7,079 bases of DNA from Pseudomonadota bacterium (GTDB lineage: Bacteria; Pseudomonadota; Alphaproteobacteria; Rhizobiales; Xanthobacteraceae), in contig CAUJKG010000175.1 of NCBI GenBank assembly GCA_963205465.1, positions 1 to 7,079 on the forward strand, written 5' to 3'. Shown here piece by piece: positions 1 through 6,399 of this stretch (its first letter is position 1; every line of letters starts with the position of its first letter). A model generated the notes under the pieces. That model saw only the letters and a list, made by a program, of their open reading frames with translations. It did not search any database and was not told the origin of the DNA. Position numbers and translations under genes: made by a program.

Positions 1-516
1 GTCCCGCTGCGCGAAGCCATGCGGCGGCTCGAAAGCGAAGGGCTGCTTATTCTGCGCCCGCGGCGCGGCTATGCGGTTATTTCGCTGGAAGTCGATGAGA
101 TCCGGGAAATCTTTGAACTGCGTGCGGAGATCGAGGCGCATGCCGGCAGGATCGCCGCAGCGACAAGAACTGCCCAGGATATCGCCCGGGTCGAGACGGC
201 GCTCCGCGCAATGGAGAATATTCCCGTTTCAACGCCCCGCCAGATCGACAAGTGGCTGGACGCCAATATCGTGTTTCACGAGCGGCTGTTTGCGAGCGCC
301 AAGCGAAAACATCTATCCCGCATCACGCAAATGCTGCGTGACCTAGTCGAGCCCTATATCCGTGTCGAGGTAGGGCTTACCAAAGATGTTGCCGAAGCCC
401 AGCGCGAACATCGTCAAATGCTCAAAGCCCTGCGCGATGGCGACGCGCTCCACCTCGGCGAACTTTGCCGGCAGCATTGCGAGCATACCGCCACGCGACT
501 GATCGAGGCGCTCTGA
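1..516 (+). CDS. GntR family transcriptional regulator, FCD subfamily (5' end outside window)
   Basis: DNA-binding repressor or activator with a small-molecule-sensing FCD domain; the gene is cut by the left edge. The reading frame is open from base 1 (VPLREAMRRLESEGLL), the recognition helix and start of the wing of the GntR winged helix, so the ATG at base 19 is an internal Met and about 40-50 N-terminal residues are missing. Numbering from base 1, the helical FCD domain begins near residue 30 (EIREIFELRAEIEAHAGRIAA) and runs to the end. The NxxFH segment carries N89 and H93; EH (H137) and a late H (H159) follow. These match the usual metal/ligand pocket of FCD proteins, where the first position is more often Asp; Asn here is a tolerated variant. 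The gene converges on the transport/catabolic operon and ends 74 bases from it, so local control of that operon is the likely role (inference). Its effector is unknown. Confidence 0.9.
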   Translation, partial: VPLREAMRRLESEGLLILRPRRGYAVISLEVDEIREIFELRAEIEAHAGRIAAATRTAQDIARVETALRAMENIPVSTPRQIDKWLDANIVFHERLFASAKRKHLSRITQMLRDLVEPYIRVEVGLTKDVAEAQREHRQMLKALRDGDALHLGELCRQHCEHTATRLIEAL

Positions 517-550
517 AATCTTCCGCTCTTGCTTCGCGGCGATGACAAGT

Positions 551-579
551 CCGAAAGGCGGCTACGTACCGCCTTTCGG
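551..579. terminator. Perfect 11-bp hairpin between convergent genes, candidate bidirectional terminator
   Basis: CCGAAAGGCGG (551-561) is perfectly complementary to CCGCCTTTCGG (569-579), with a 7-base loop. It sits in the 74-bp gap between the GntR stop (516) and the Rid protein stop (591), where both transcripts end. There is no clear T-run after the stem on either strand, so it is not a textbook intrinsic terminator; it may act as a weaker bidirectional terminator or as an RNA-end stabiliser. Confidence 0.65.
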
Positions 580-590
580 CTGATCCGGTG

Positions 591-998
591 TTACAGCGCG
601 GCGATGGTCTGTACTTCGACCAGGAACGGCTCCTTCACGAGACGATCGACCATCAACAGCGTGTTCGGAGGATATTTGCCATCCGGAAACATCTTCGGAA
701 ATTCGCGCAGCCGGAAATTCATGAAGTTGGGGATGTCCTGAGAATGGACCAGATAGGTCGTGAACTGGACCACATTCTTCCATGACGCGCCGGCCGAACG
801 CAGAGCGGCTTCGATATTCTTGAACACCTGCGTCGTCTGCGCGTCGAAATCGCCTTCGCCGACGATATTGCCCGCCGCGTCGCCCGCCAGCATCCCAGAG
901 ATGAAGAGGAACTCGTTCGCCTTCACTCTCGTCACATGGGTGTATTGCCCCATGGGCTTTCCAAGCTCGCTAGGATTGTAGATGTTGATTTCAGTCAT
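591..998 (-). CDS. Rid (YjgF/YER057c/UK114) family protein lacking the catalytic Arg
   Basis: Small cytosolic protein of 135 residues, close to the usual ~130 of this trimeric family. Visible family features are the YTHV/ISGMLAGD segment (residues 19-40), the long helix QTTQVFKNIEAALRSAG (54-70), VVQFTTYLV (76-84) and the C-terminal strand LVEVQTIA (126-133). Aligned by eye with E. coli RidA, its Glu120 corresponds to E128 here, but its Arg105 (in PARS) corresponds to N112 (in PPNT). That Arg holds the substrate carboxylate in imine/enamine deaminases, so canonical RidA activity is doubtful; members without it belong to less understood Rid subgroups. Some family members are 2-aminomuconate deaminases. 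It is the last gene of the operon, 26 bases after the FAH-family gene, with AAGGAG six bases before the ATG. Its function is probably tied to the operon's substrate. Confidence 0.9.
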   Translation of the reverse strand: MTEINIYNPSELGKPMGQYTHVTRVKANEFLFISGMLAGDAAGNIVGEGDFDAQTTQVFKNIEAALRSAGASWKNVVQFTTYLVHSQDIPNFMNFRLREFPKMFPDGKYPPNTLLMVDRLVKEPFLVEVQTIAAL

Positions 999-1024
999 CA
1001 GAGGCTCCTTGTAAAGTTGTTCGG

Positions 1025-1912
1025 TTAAACAACGGGGTTCTCGAGAATGCCGATGGCATCGATCTCGACACGCACGCGGTCGCCCGGCTTGAGATAGCGC
1101 GGCGGCTTGAAACCGATCCCCACGCCCACCGGTGTTCCGGTTGCGATGATGTCGCCCGGCAACAACGTGGTCGACTTACCGATGGTACGGATCAGCGTTG
1201 GAACATCGAATATCAGATCGCCGATGCGCGCCGATTGGCGCAGCTCGCCATTGACCAGACAGCGGATGCCGAGTGCGGAAAGATCGCCAAGTTCGTCAGC
1301 GGTTACGATCGACGGGCCAAGCGGCGCGAAAGTATCCACGCCCTTGCCCAAAAGCCACTGCTTGTGCCGCTTCTGCAACTCGCGCGAGGTGACATCGTTC
1401 AGGATGGTGTAGCCGAAGACAAATGAAAGCGGATCATCGCTCTGCGTGACACGCCCCGAACGCCCGATAACCACGGCAAGCTCCGCTTCGTAATCGACGG
1501 AGTCGTAAGGATCGTTGGCCGACACAATAGCCTCTCCGGGCCCAATCACGGCCGACGGAGGTTTACTAAAGATAATCGGATAGTCAGGGATCTCGCTGCC
1601 CCCCGTCGAGCCGGAATCGAACCCGCTCTTGCCGAACTCCGCGGCGTGTTCGTGATAGTTCTTGCCGACGCAGTAAATGTTGCGCCGGGGCGTCGGTATC
1701 GGCGCGGAGATCGTAACGGCAGACACCGGTTTCGCGCTGTCTTTCTGCTTGATCCGGGAAAGAATTTTTTCCTTCCGGCTTTCGAAGTGCTCGATCAGGT
1801 CGAGCATATCGGTGGCAATGCCTGCCACGGAGAGGTCGATCACGCTCTTGCCGTCATCGACAAGCGCGCCGACAGCTTCCCTCCCCTCCGTGCAAAACGT
1901 AACGAATTTCAT
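1025..1912 (-). CDS. Fumarylacetoacetate hydrolase (FAH) family protein
   Basis: Cytosolic enzyme of 295 residues. This metal-dependent family hydrolyses, hydrates or decarboxylates 2-keto or acylpyruvate-type compounds, including late steps of aromatic-ring catabolism. Residues 1-70 form the small N-terminal region and about 77-295 the catalytic FAH fold. NIYCVGKNYHEHAAE (78-92) supplies the likely His89/Glu92 catalytic pair. DYEAELAVVIG (140-150) gives metal ligands E142 and E144, and GYTILNDVTSR (167-177) gives the third, D173. KGVDTFAPLGP (190-200) and GDIIATGTPVGVG (253-265) are further hallmarks. No key residue is missing. The start is supported by AGGAG seven bases upstream of the ATG. 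It lies 106 bases after the ATPase gene and 26 before the Rid gene. The substrate is not resolved: acylpyruvate hydrolase, 2-keto-pentenoate hydratase-like and ureidoglycolate lyase-like names are all given to such sequences. Confidence 0.92.
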   Translation of the reverse strand: MKFVTFCTEGREAVGALVDDGKSVIDLSVAGIATDMLDLIEHFESRKEKILSRIKQKDSAKPVSAVTISAPIPTPRRNIYCVGKNYHEHAAEFGKSGFDSGSTGGSEIPDYPIIFSKPPSAVIGPGEAIVSANDPYDSVDYEAELAVVIGRSGRVTQSDDPLSFVFGYTILNDVTSRELQKRHKQWLLGKGVDTFAPLGPSIVTADELGDLSALGIRCLVNGELRQSARIGDLIFDVPTLIRTIGKSTTLLPGDIIATGTPVGVGIGFKPPRYLKPGDRVRVEIDAIGILENPVV

Positions 1913-2018
1913 GTCGTTCTCCTGTGAGCCTGCGAAACTGTCGAAATCTTTCTATTTTTCACGGTGCGGCAGCGGGCCGCCATGTTCGCGGCGGTTCCCC
2001 CGCTTCTCTTCCAGTCCG

Positions 2019-3113
2019 CTACTCACCCATGGCGGGAAAAACGTGGATGCGAGTGGCTGGCACGTGAATCGTAAAGCGGTCGCCTTCTGCCGGCGTGTGA
2101 AGCTGGGATCGTTCGGAGAGATCAACCACGATGGGCTCTTCCGAAACCTCGACCTTCATCTCCGCCATGGTCGTCGCACCCTGAAAATAAAGACTGCGCA
2201 GTGTGGCGGGGAATGAAAGGCCGGGTTCTGCTGCTGCCGTACTCTCCACGAGCCGGGCATGTTCCGGCCGGAAAAAGATCCGCACCTGCGCACCGGGTGC
2301 CGCTTCCTGCGGCCGTGTAATCGTCGCCTGCCCTATTGCCGTATCGATGAGGCTCTGCGTTGCACTACGCTCCCGCACCGTGCCATCGACGAAACTGCCG
2401 CGGCCGATGAACTTTGCCACGAAGCTGGTGGCAGGAGCACCATAGAGGTTCTGCGGCCTGGTGCATTGCTCGACGCGACCCTCGTTCATGACCGCCACCC
2501 GGTCGGACATCAGCAACGCTTCTTCCTGGTCGTGCGTTACGAAAATCGTGGTGATGCCGAGCTTGCGCTGTAGATCGCGCACCTCGCGCTGGAGTTCTTC
2601 GCGCAGCTTCCGGTCAAGCGCGCTAAAGGGCTCGTCTAGAAGCAAAATATCGGGCTCGGTCACGAGCGCTCGCGCCAGCGCTACACGCTGTTGCTGCCCG
2701 CCCGAAAGCTGCCGCGGCGCGCGATCGGCAAATCCCTGCATATGGACAAGATCGAGCGCACGCTGGACTCGCGGCCCCCGCTCCGCCTTCGGCACACCGC
2801 GCATGCGCAGTCCATATTCGACGTTGGCCGTGACATTCATATGCGGAAACAGCGCATAGGACTGAAACATCATGCCGATCCGCCGCTTCTCCGGCGGCAA
2901 CGCATCGACACGCCGATCGCGGATATGGATTTCGCCGGCAGTCGGCACCTCGAATCCGGCCACCATCATCAGCGTCGTACTCTTGCCGCAGCCGCTCGGC
3001 CCCAGCAGGGAAACAAACTCTCCCTTCGCGATATCGAGATCGATATGCTCGACGGCAAGCGTGGTGCCGTATGATTTACGCACCCCGCAGAGGCGAAGAT
3101 CGTAGCCAGTCAG
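2019..3113 (-). CDS. ABC transporter ATP-binding protein (PotA/FbpC-like), probable CTG start
   Basis: ATPase subunit that powers the importer formed with the neighbouring permeases and binding protein. Numbering from the CTG at 3113 (364 residues): Walker A GPSGCGKST (38-46), Q-loop Q84, signature LSGGQ (136-140), Walker B ILLLDE (156-161), H-loop H194, followed by a C-terminal TOBE-type regulatory domain from about 250 to the end. All catalytic residues are present. The first in-frame ATG/GTG/TTG start is GTG at 3083, but that would remove the first strand of the fold. Ten residues upstream read TGYDLRLCG, matching the family's usual LxLxxVxKxYG opening. CTG at 3113 is preceded by GGGAGG with a 6-base gap and overlaps the upstream permease stop as CTGA, so translational coupling is likely. 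The GTG start has no ribosome-binding site. The PotA-like assignment is by family; the substrate is unknown. Confidence 0.93.
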   Translation of the reverse strand: MTGYDLRLCGVRKSYGTTLAVEHIDLDIAKGEFVSLLGPSGCGKSTTLMMVAGFEVPTAGEIHIRDRRVDALPPEKRRIGMMFQSYALFPHMNVTANVEYGLRMRGVPKAERGPRVQRALDLVHMQGFADRAPRQLSGGQQQRVALARALVTEPDILLLDEPFSALDRKLREELQREVRDLQRKLGITTIFVTHDQEEALLMSDRVAVMNEGRVEQCTRPQNLYGAPATSFVAKFIGRGSFVDGTVRERSATQSLIDTAIGQATITRPQEAAPGAQVRIFFRPEHARLVESTAAAEPGLSFPATLRSLYFQGATTMAEMKVEVSEEPIVVDLSERSQLHTPAEGDRFTIHVPATRIHVFPAMGE

Positions 3114-3913
3114 GACACACCTCCCGATCGTGCCGCACGCACGGCGAACACGATGAAGAACGCGATGATAATCATCTGGATGATGGAGAAAGCGGCGACG
3201 CTCGGATCGAAGTTGTATTGCATGTAGTTGAATACGGCGACCGGCATGGTGATGTTCTCGGCGGTCGTGACGAACAGCGAGATCGGAATGTTGACGATGG
3301 AGACGATGAACGCAAAAGCCGCGCCTGCGCGAATGCCTACGGCCATCAAGGGCAGCGTCACGGTCCAGAATGCGCGCAGCGGCGAAGCGCCGAGGCTGCG
3401 CGCCGCGTGCTCATAGACCGGCGGCATATCGGCAAGCACCGCTACCGAGGTACGCAGGACATAGGGCGTACCGATCACGGTATGCCCGAAGATGAGCGTC
3501 ATGATCGACAGGTTGAAGCCGAGAACCGCCCACAGAAATAGAAGTGAAACGCCGTATACGATCCACGGCACGGTAAGCGAAGACAGGCACAGCGCGTACA
3601 ACAGATCGCGACCTGGAAATCTGCCGCGTGCGATGACGAGCGAAGCCGGAACACCGATCAAAAGCGCGCAGGCCGTCGATGCCAGCGCCACGATCAAGCT
3701 GTTCCCCAATGACAGCATGAAGGTCGGATTTTCCACGACCGAGCGATACCATTTCAAGCTGAAACCGCTCGGCGGGAAGTTGATGTATTCGGCGGTATCG
3801 AAAGAAATCAACCCGACGACCAGAAGCGGAAAAGCCAGCACCAGCGTCATCAGGAAGACGTAGCCGTTGAGCACACGCTCGCCCCACCGGGATTTTCCGG
3901 AGCTTTCGCTCAT
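3110..3913 (-). CDS. ABC transporter permease, PotC-like
   Basis: Inner-membrane permease of 267 residues with about six hydrophobic segments (roughly 15-38, 70-96, 104-131, 136-160, 192-216 and 241-259). The cytoplasmic EAA loop that docks on the ATPase reads HAARSLGASPLRAFWTVTLPL (169-189), a clear match to the PotC/binding-protein-dependent permease family. The start ATG overlaps the stop of the first permease as ATGA and has AAGGAG six bases upstream. Its own stop overlaps the proposed CTG start of the ATPase. It is the second half of a two-permease channel; substrate specificity is not evident from the permease. Confidence 0.93.
   Translation of the reverse strand: MSESSGKSRWGERVLNGYVFLMTLVLAFPLLVVGLISFDTAEYINFPPSGFSLKWYRSVVENPTFMLSLGNSLIVALASTACALLIGVPASLVIARGRFPGRDLLYALCLSSLTVPWIVYGVSLLFLWAVLGFNLSIMTLIFGHTVIGTPYVLRTSVAVLADMPPVYEHAARSLGASPLRAFWTVTLPLMAVGIRAGAAFAFIVSIVNIPISLFVTTAENITMPVAVFNYMQYNFDPSVAAFSIIQMIIIAFFIVFAVRAARSGGVS
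3120..3125 (-). promoter_or_regulatory. Strong ribosome-binding site GGGAGG for the ATPase CTG start
   Basis: On the minus strand GGGAGG is followed by TGTGTC and then CTG (3113-3111), ideal spacing. It lies inside the last codons of the second permease and points to the CTG, not the GTG 36 bases further on, as the ATPase start. Confidence 0.65.
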
Positions 3914-4809
3914 TGCGTGCTCCTTCTCGGGTTGAAATAGCGAAGCTGGATCGCGAGGATGAAGAGCGCGATCACGGCTAGCACCGTAGCCAGCGCCGCG
4001 CCTGCTGCGCGATCATTGGCCACCGTCATCTGCTCCCAGATCGCAACCGGCAGCATGACCGTGCTCGAACCGCCGAGCAGCAGCGGAATGACGAAAGCGC
4101 CGCAGCTCTGCATGAAAACGATGAGCATGCCCGCCGCAACGCCTTCGAAACTCAGCGGCAAGGTGATGGTGAGAAAGGTCCGCCACGGCGGCGCGCCGAG
4201 GCTGCGCGAAGCGCGCTCGATCGCCGGATCAATCGAGCGCAATACGCTTTCGATCGGCAGCAGCATGAAAGTAAAACTGATATGCGCAAGGCCAATCACG
4301 ACAGCGATGAGCCCGTAAACGAGCGGCACCGGGCCGGAGGTCAGACTAAGCGCCTGCAAGGCATAATTGATCACACCGTTCTTGCCGAGCATGATGAGCC
4401 AGCCCATCGTCATCATGTTCATGCCAACGGCGAGCGGCGTGAACGCGATGAGGAAGACGGTGCCGGTCCATTTCGAGCGCGAGCGCGCGAGGTAGAGCGC
4501 CATCGGATAAGCCAGCAAGGCATTCACGACCGCCACAGCTACGCTGACGATGAGCGTGAAGACCAGCACGCGCCATGTATAGCTGGAGCTGAAAACTTCG
4601 ATGTATTTTCCGAAGCTCAGGGTGGCAGCGAAAGGCCAGGAGCCGATCGCACCGCCGAGGCTGATCGAAAGCATCAGCAAGCTGGGCAAGACATAACCGA
4701 TCACCATCAACGTGGTGATGGGTGCGGCAAGCATCGTATTCACGAATGTCCGGCGTCCGGCCCCGGGGCGCGATGCGCCCTGGGACCGGATGGCTTTGGA
4801 AGTCAACAT
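3910..4809 (-). CDS. ABC transporter permease, PotB-like
   Basis: Inner-membrane permease. From the ATG at 4809 it has 299 residues, with about six membrane segments (near 27-50, 80-106, 116-140, 160-184, 226-247 and 269-290). The EAA loop is ERASRSLGAPPWRTFLTITLP (198-218). The frame is open further upstream to a possible start at 4881, but that would overlap the binding-protein gene by 56 bases and add a polar Arg-rich tail that is not hydrophobic. The 4809 start leaves a 16-base gap after the binding-protein stop and is preferred, although its ribosome-binding site is weak. The short basic N-terminus before the first membrane helix is common in PotB/FbpB-type proteins. It partners the next permease, with a 4-base ATGA overlap. 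Confidence 0.92.
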   Translation of the reverse strand: MLTSKAIRSQGASRPGAGRRTFVNTMLAAPITTLMVIGYVLPSLLMLSISLGGAIGSWPFAATLSFGKYIEVFSSSYTWRVLVFTLIVSVAVAVVNALLAYPMALYLARSRSKWTGTVFLIAFTPLAVGMNMMTMGWLIMLGKNGVINYALQALSLTSGPVPLVYGLIAVVIGLAHISFTFMLLPIESVLRSIDPAIERASRSLGAPPWRTFLTITLPLSFEGVAAGMLIVFMQSCGAFVIPLLLGGSSTVMLPVAIWEQMTVANDRAAGAALATVLAVIALFILAIQLRYFNPRRSTQ

Positions 4810-4825
4810 AGCTGCCGTTAGCGGC

Positions 4826-5875
4826 TCAGATGCGGATTTCGGCGTTCCACCGCGCGATGATCGACGGCGTAACCCGTGCAAGATCTCGCAACGACGGGAT
4901 CGTGCCTTCGGACGCCGGCATCACACGCGCCGCCGTTGCCTGCGGGAACACGACCTTGCGGTTAACCGGCGTGTACTGGATCATCTTGTAGTATTCGAGC
5001 AAAGGCTCGGGATCGAGCAAGGTATTGATCCACTCATAAGCCAGCTTGGAGTTGGAACCCTTTACGACCTGGGCAGGTACGAGCGAGAATAGCGAGTTCG
5101 GCTTCAGGCGCGTGAAATCGAGGTAGCGCGCACCCGCATCCATCATCGCGTAGACCCGGCCGTCCCAGAGCCAGCCGATCTCGGCTTCGCGCGACAAGAT
5201 CAGCCGTTCGGCCTCGATCGCCGTGCCCCAGAACTTCGTCACATAAGGACGCACACGCTTCAGCGCGTTGAAGGCCGGCTCGAGGTTATCGAGGCTGCCG
5301 CCGAGCGAAGCGGCAAGATGCCAGACGAGTTCCGGAGTCCACGGATAGGAAATATCCGGCAGCGTTACATTGCGGCCGAACTCGCCCTTGCCGGCGCGCT
5401 CCAGAAACTCCGGCCAGCTCTGCGGGGCCTGCTTGATCTTGGTCTTGTCGTAGAAAATGCCGGAAGCACCGTACTGATAGGAAACGCCAAACGAATCCCA
5501 CGGCTCGTAGAATTGTGCCGGAACGTCGCGCAGGTTCGGTACGAGTTCGGGGGTCAGCTTCAGCACCAGCCCCTTGTCGATCAGCGATAGTGCGAGCAAC
5601 TCGCTGTTATCGACCGCGTCGAGCGGTGGCTTCGAAGGCTGGCTCTCGATCTGTGCAGTCCACTGGGCAGGACCGCCGGAAACCACCTTCACGTCGACGC
5701 CCGTACGCTTCTTGAAGAGCGGCGCAAAATGGGTGCGGATCGATTGCTCCCAGCGGCCGCCAAGACTTGTCACCGTAATCGTTTTTTCCTGCGCAAATAC
5801 CAAGCTGGAGCGGCCGCTCAAGAATGTCGCGCCTGCGACACCACCGACAAAGGCACGCCTCGAAATGCTGTTCAT
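4826..5875 (-). CDS. Extracellular solute-binding protein, PotD-like, Tat-exported
   Basis: Periplasmic receptor that captures the substrate for the importer; 349 residues, typical for the PotD/FbpA-like class. The N-terminus carries a twin-arginine signal, SRRAF (5-9), followed by a hydrophobic stretch and a probable cleavage after VFA (26-28), so the protein should be exported folded. Family features include ITVTSLGGRWEQSI (33-46), the YGASGIFYDKTKI segment near 135-147 (PotD-type proteins have WGTTGIAYN there), the SWPEFLE motif and WLWDGRVYAMM, equivalent to the usual WNGD/WDG loop. The aromatic and acidic positions that define true polyamine binders cannot be confirmed by eye, so spermidine/putrescine is not assumed. 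It is the first gene of the operon, with GGAGGAAA ten bases before the ATG. Confidence 0.92.
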   Translation of the reverse strand: MNSISRRAFVGGVAGATFLSGRSSLVFAQEKTITVTSLGGRWEQSIRTHFAPLFKKRTGVDVKVVSGGPAQWTAQIESQPSKPPLDAVDNSELLALSLIDKGLVLKLTPELVPNLRDVPAQFYEPWDSFGVSYQYGASGIFYDKTKIKQAPQSWPEFLERAGKGEFGRNVTLPDISYPWTPELVWHLAASLGGSLDNLEPAFNALKRVRPYVTKFWGTAIEAERLILSREAEIGWLWDGRVYAMMDAGARYLDFTRLKPNSLFSLVPAQVVKGSNSKLAYEWINTLLDPEPLLEYYKMIQYTPVNRKVVFPQATAARVMPASEGTIPSLRDLARVTPSIIARWNAEIRI

Positions 5876-5882
5876 TGGGGTA

Positions 5883-5890
5883 TTTCCTCC
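5883..5890 (-). promoter_or_regulatory. Ribosome-binding site of the solute-binding protein gene
   Basis: GGAGGAAA on the minus strand, with the GGAGG core ten bases before the ATG at 5875. It is the strongest initiation signal in the leader and fixes the start that keeps the Tat signal intact. Confidence 0.7.
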
Positions 5891-5918
5891 GGTTCCTGCC
5901 GAGTTTATGGGACGCTAA

Positions 5919-5947
5919 CAGATAAAAATCTTGGATACAATCTCCAA
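5919..5947 (-). promoter_or_regulatory. Candidate operon promoter
   Basis: Reading the minus strand, TTGGAG (5947-5942), a 17-base spacer and TATCTG (5924-5919) form a weak sigma-70-like pair in the only AT-rich stretch upstream of the operon; it would give a leader of roughly 35 bases. Both hexamers match the consensus poorly, as is common for regulated alphaproteobacterial promoters. Confidence 0.35.
5931..5947. promoter_or_regulatory. Candidate GntR-type operator overlapping the operon promoter
   Basis: TTGGATACAA (5931-5940) is one base from the palindrome TTGTATACAA, a form often bound by FCD-type GntR regulators. It also overlaps a second dyad, TTGGA-N7-TCCAA (5931-5935 and 5943-5947). 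The site covers the predicted -35 region, so bound protein would block transcription of the operon. Assignment to the GntR protein at 1-516 is inference from proximity. Confidence 0.4.
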
Positions 5948-6399
5948 TAAATGATCGACCGGAGGTGGAGGAGTTTGGAGGCCCAACACTGCGCCAGCAT
6001 CGCAACCGTGGCACCTGCGTAGATTTATGTGCGCGTAAAGAACAACATCAGCCCAAAGATTCACGCTTCCGAGTGGCTCCGCTGCGAGTGACTCCAGCGC
6101 CGCAGACGCACGAGCGTTCAAGAAAGAAAACTGCTCGCAAAGCCTGGCTGACCTCCCCTGTGAATGGACGCCTCTCTTCCGATCTTCCGGCTCAGATCCA
6201 CAACCGGACAGCTCTGCCGCAGAGTTGAACTGATCGGTTCAACTGAAAGCCGATTCCGCTTTTTGGCTAATCTCTTCATCCATCACGGTGGAAATCCGCC
6301 GAAAAGCGAGCGTTCCAGCCGGATCGGTTCCCTCGCGGTACCTCAGTGCAAGACCGAGCGGCAAATCCACCCTTGAAACCGCGCCGGAAATACCACTCA
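5948..6399. other. Long intergenic region with no convincing gene
   Basis: Between the operon promoter and the Rrf2 gene about 450 bases hold only short open frames on both strands, without ribosome-binding sites, recognisable motifs or family similarity. Visible structure is limited: a GGAG-rich purine stretch at 5961-5981, a 10-base direct repeat with one mismatch (GAGTGGCTCC 6071-6080, GAGTGACTCC 6086-6095), the inverted repeat at 6223-6244 and two copies of GATCGGTTC (6232-6240, 6322-6330). A small RNA or a decayed gene cannot be ruled out. Confidence 0.6.
6223..6244. promoter_or_regulatory. Perfect 8-bp inverted repeat, operator-like
   Basis: AGTTGAAC (6223-6230) and GTTCAACT (6237-6244) are exact reverse complements separated by six bases. 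The 22-bp length and ~14-bp centre-to-centre spacing suit a dimeric regulator (MarR-, TetR- or GntR-like). It lies about 350 bases upstream of the transport operon and 196 upstream of the Rrf2 gene. The cognate protein is unknown. Confidence 0.5.

Noticed and set aside
1977..1994. CCGCC/GGCGG hairpin in the 106-bp gap between the ATPase and FAH genes
   Set aside because: Only a 5-bp stem with an 8-base loop, followed by no U-run in the operon transcript; such stems are expected by chance in GC-rich DNA, so I do not call a terminator that splits the operon.
1677..2216. 179-codon plus-strand frame across the FAH/ATPase gap
   Set aside because: Mostly antisense to two well-supported genes and with no domain signature; a shadow frame.
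4282..4821. 179-codon open frame antisense to the first permease
   Set aside because: Low-complexity charged (Arg/His/Asp/Glu) translation typical of the reverse strand of a GC-rich membrane protein gene; the permease frame has clear family motifs.
4810..4881. Extended start for the first permease
   Set aside because: Would overlap the binding-protein gene by 56 bases and add a basic, non-hydrophobic tail; the ATG at 4809 gives the normal family length.
5961..5981. GGAG-rich purine stretch
   Set aside because: Irregular spacing and single occurrence; no tandem-repeat or multi-site ribosome-binding logic because no gene follows.
5965..6228. Plus-strand open frame of 87 codons in the intergenic region
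   Set aside because: Starts at GTG with no usable ribosome-binding site spacing; composition is Arg/Pro/His-rich and low in hydrophobic core pattern, with no family resemblance.
6164..6376. Overlapping plus-strand open frame of 70 codons
   Set aside because: Overlaps the other intergenic frame in another phase, contains the perfect inverted repeat and has no recognisable motif.
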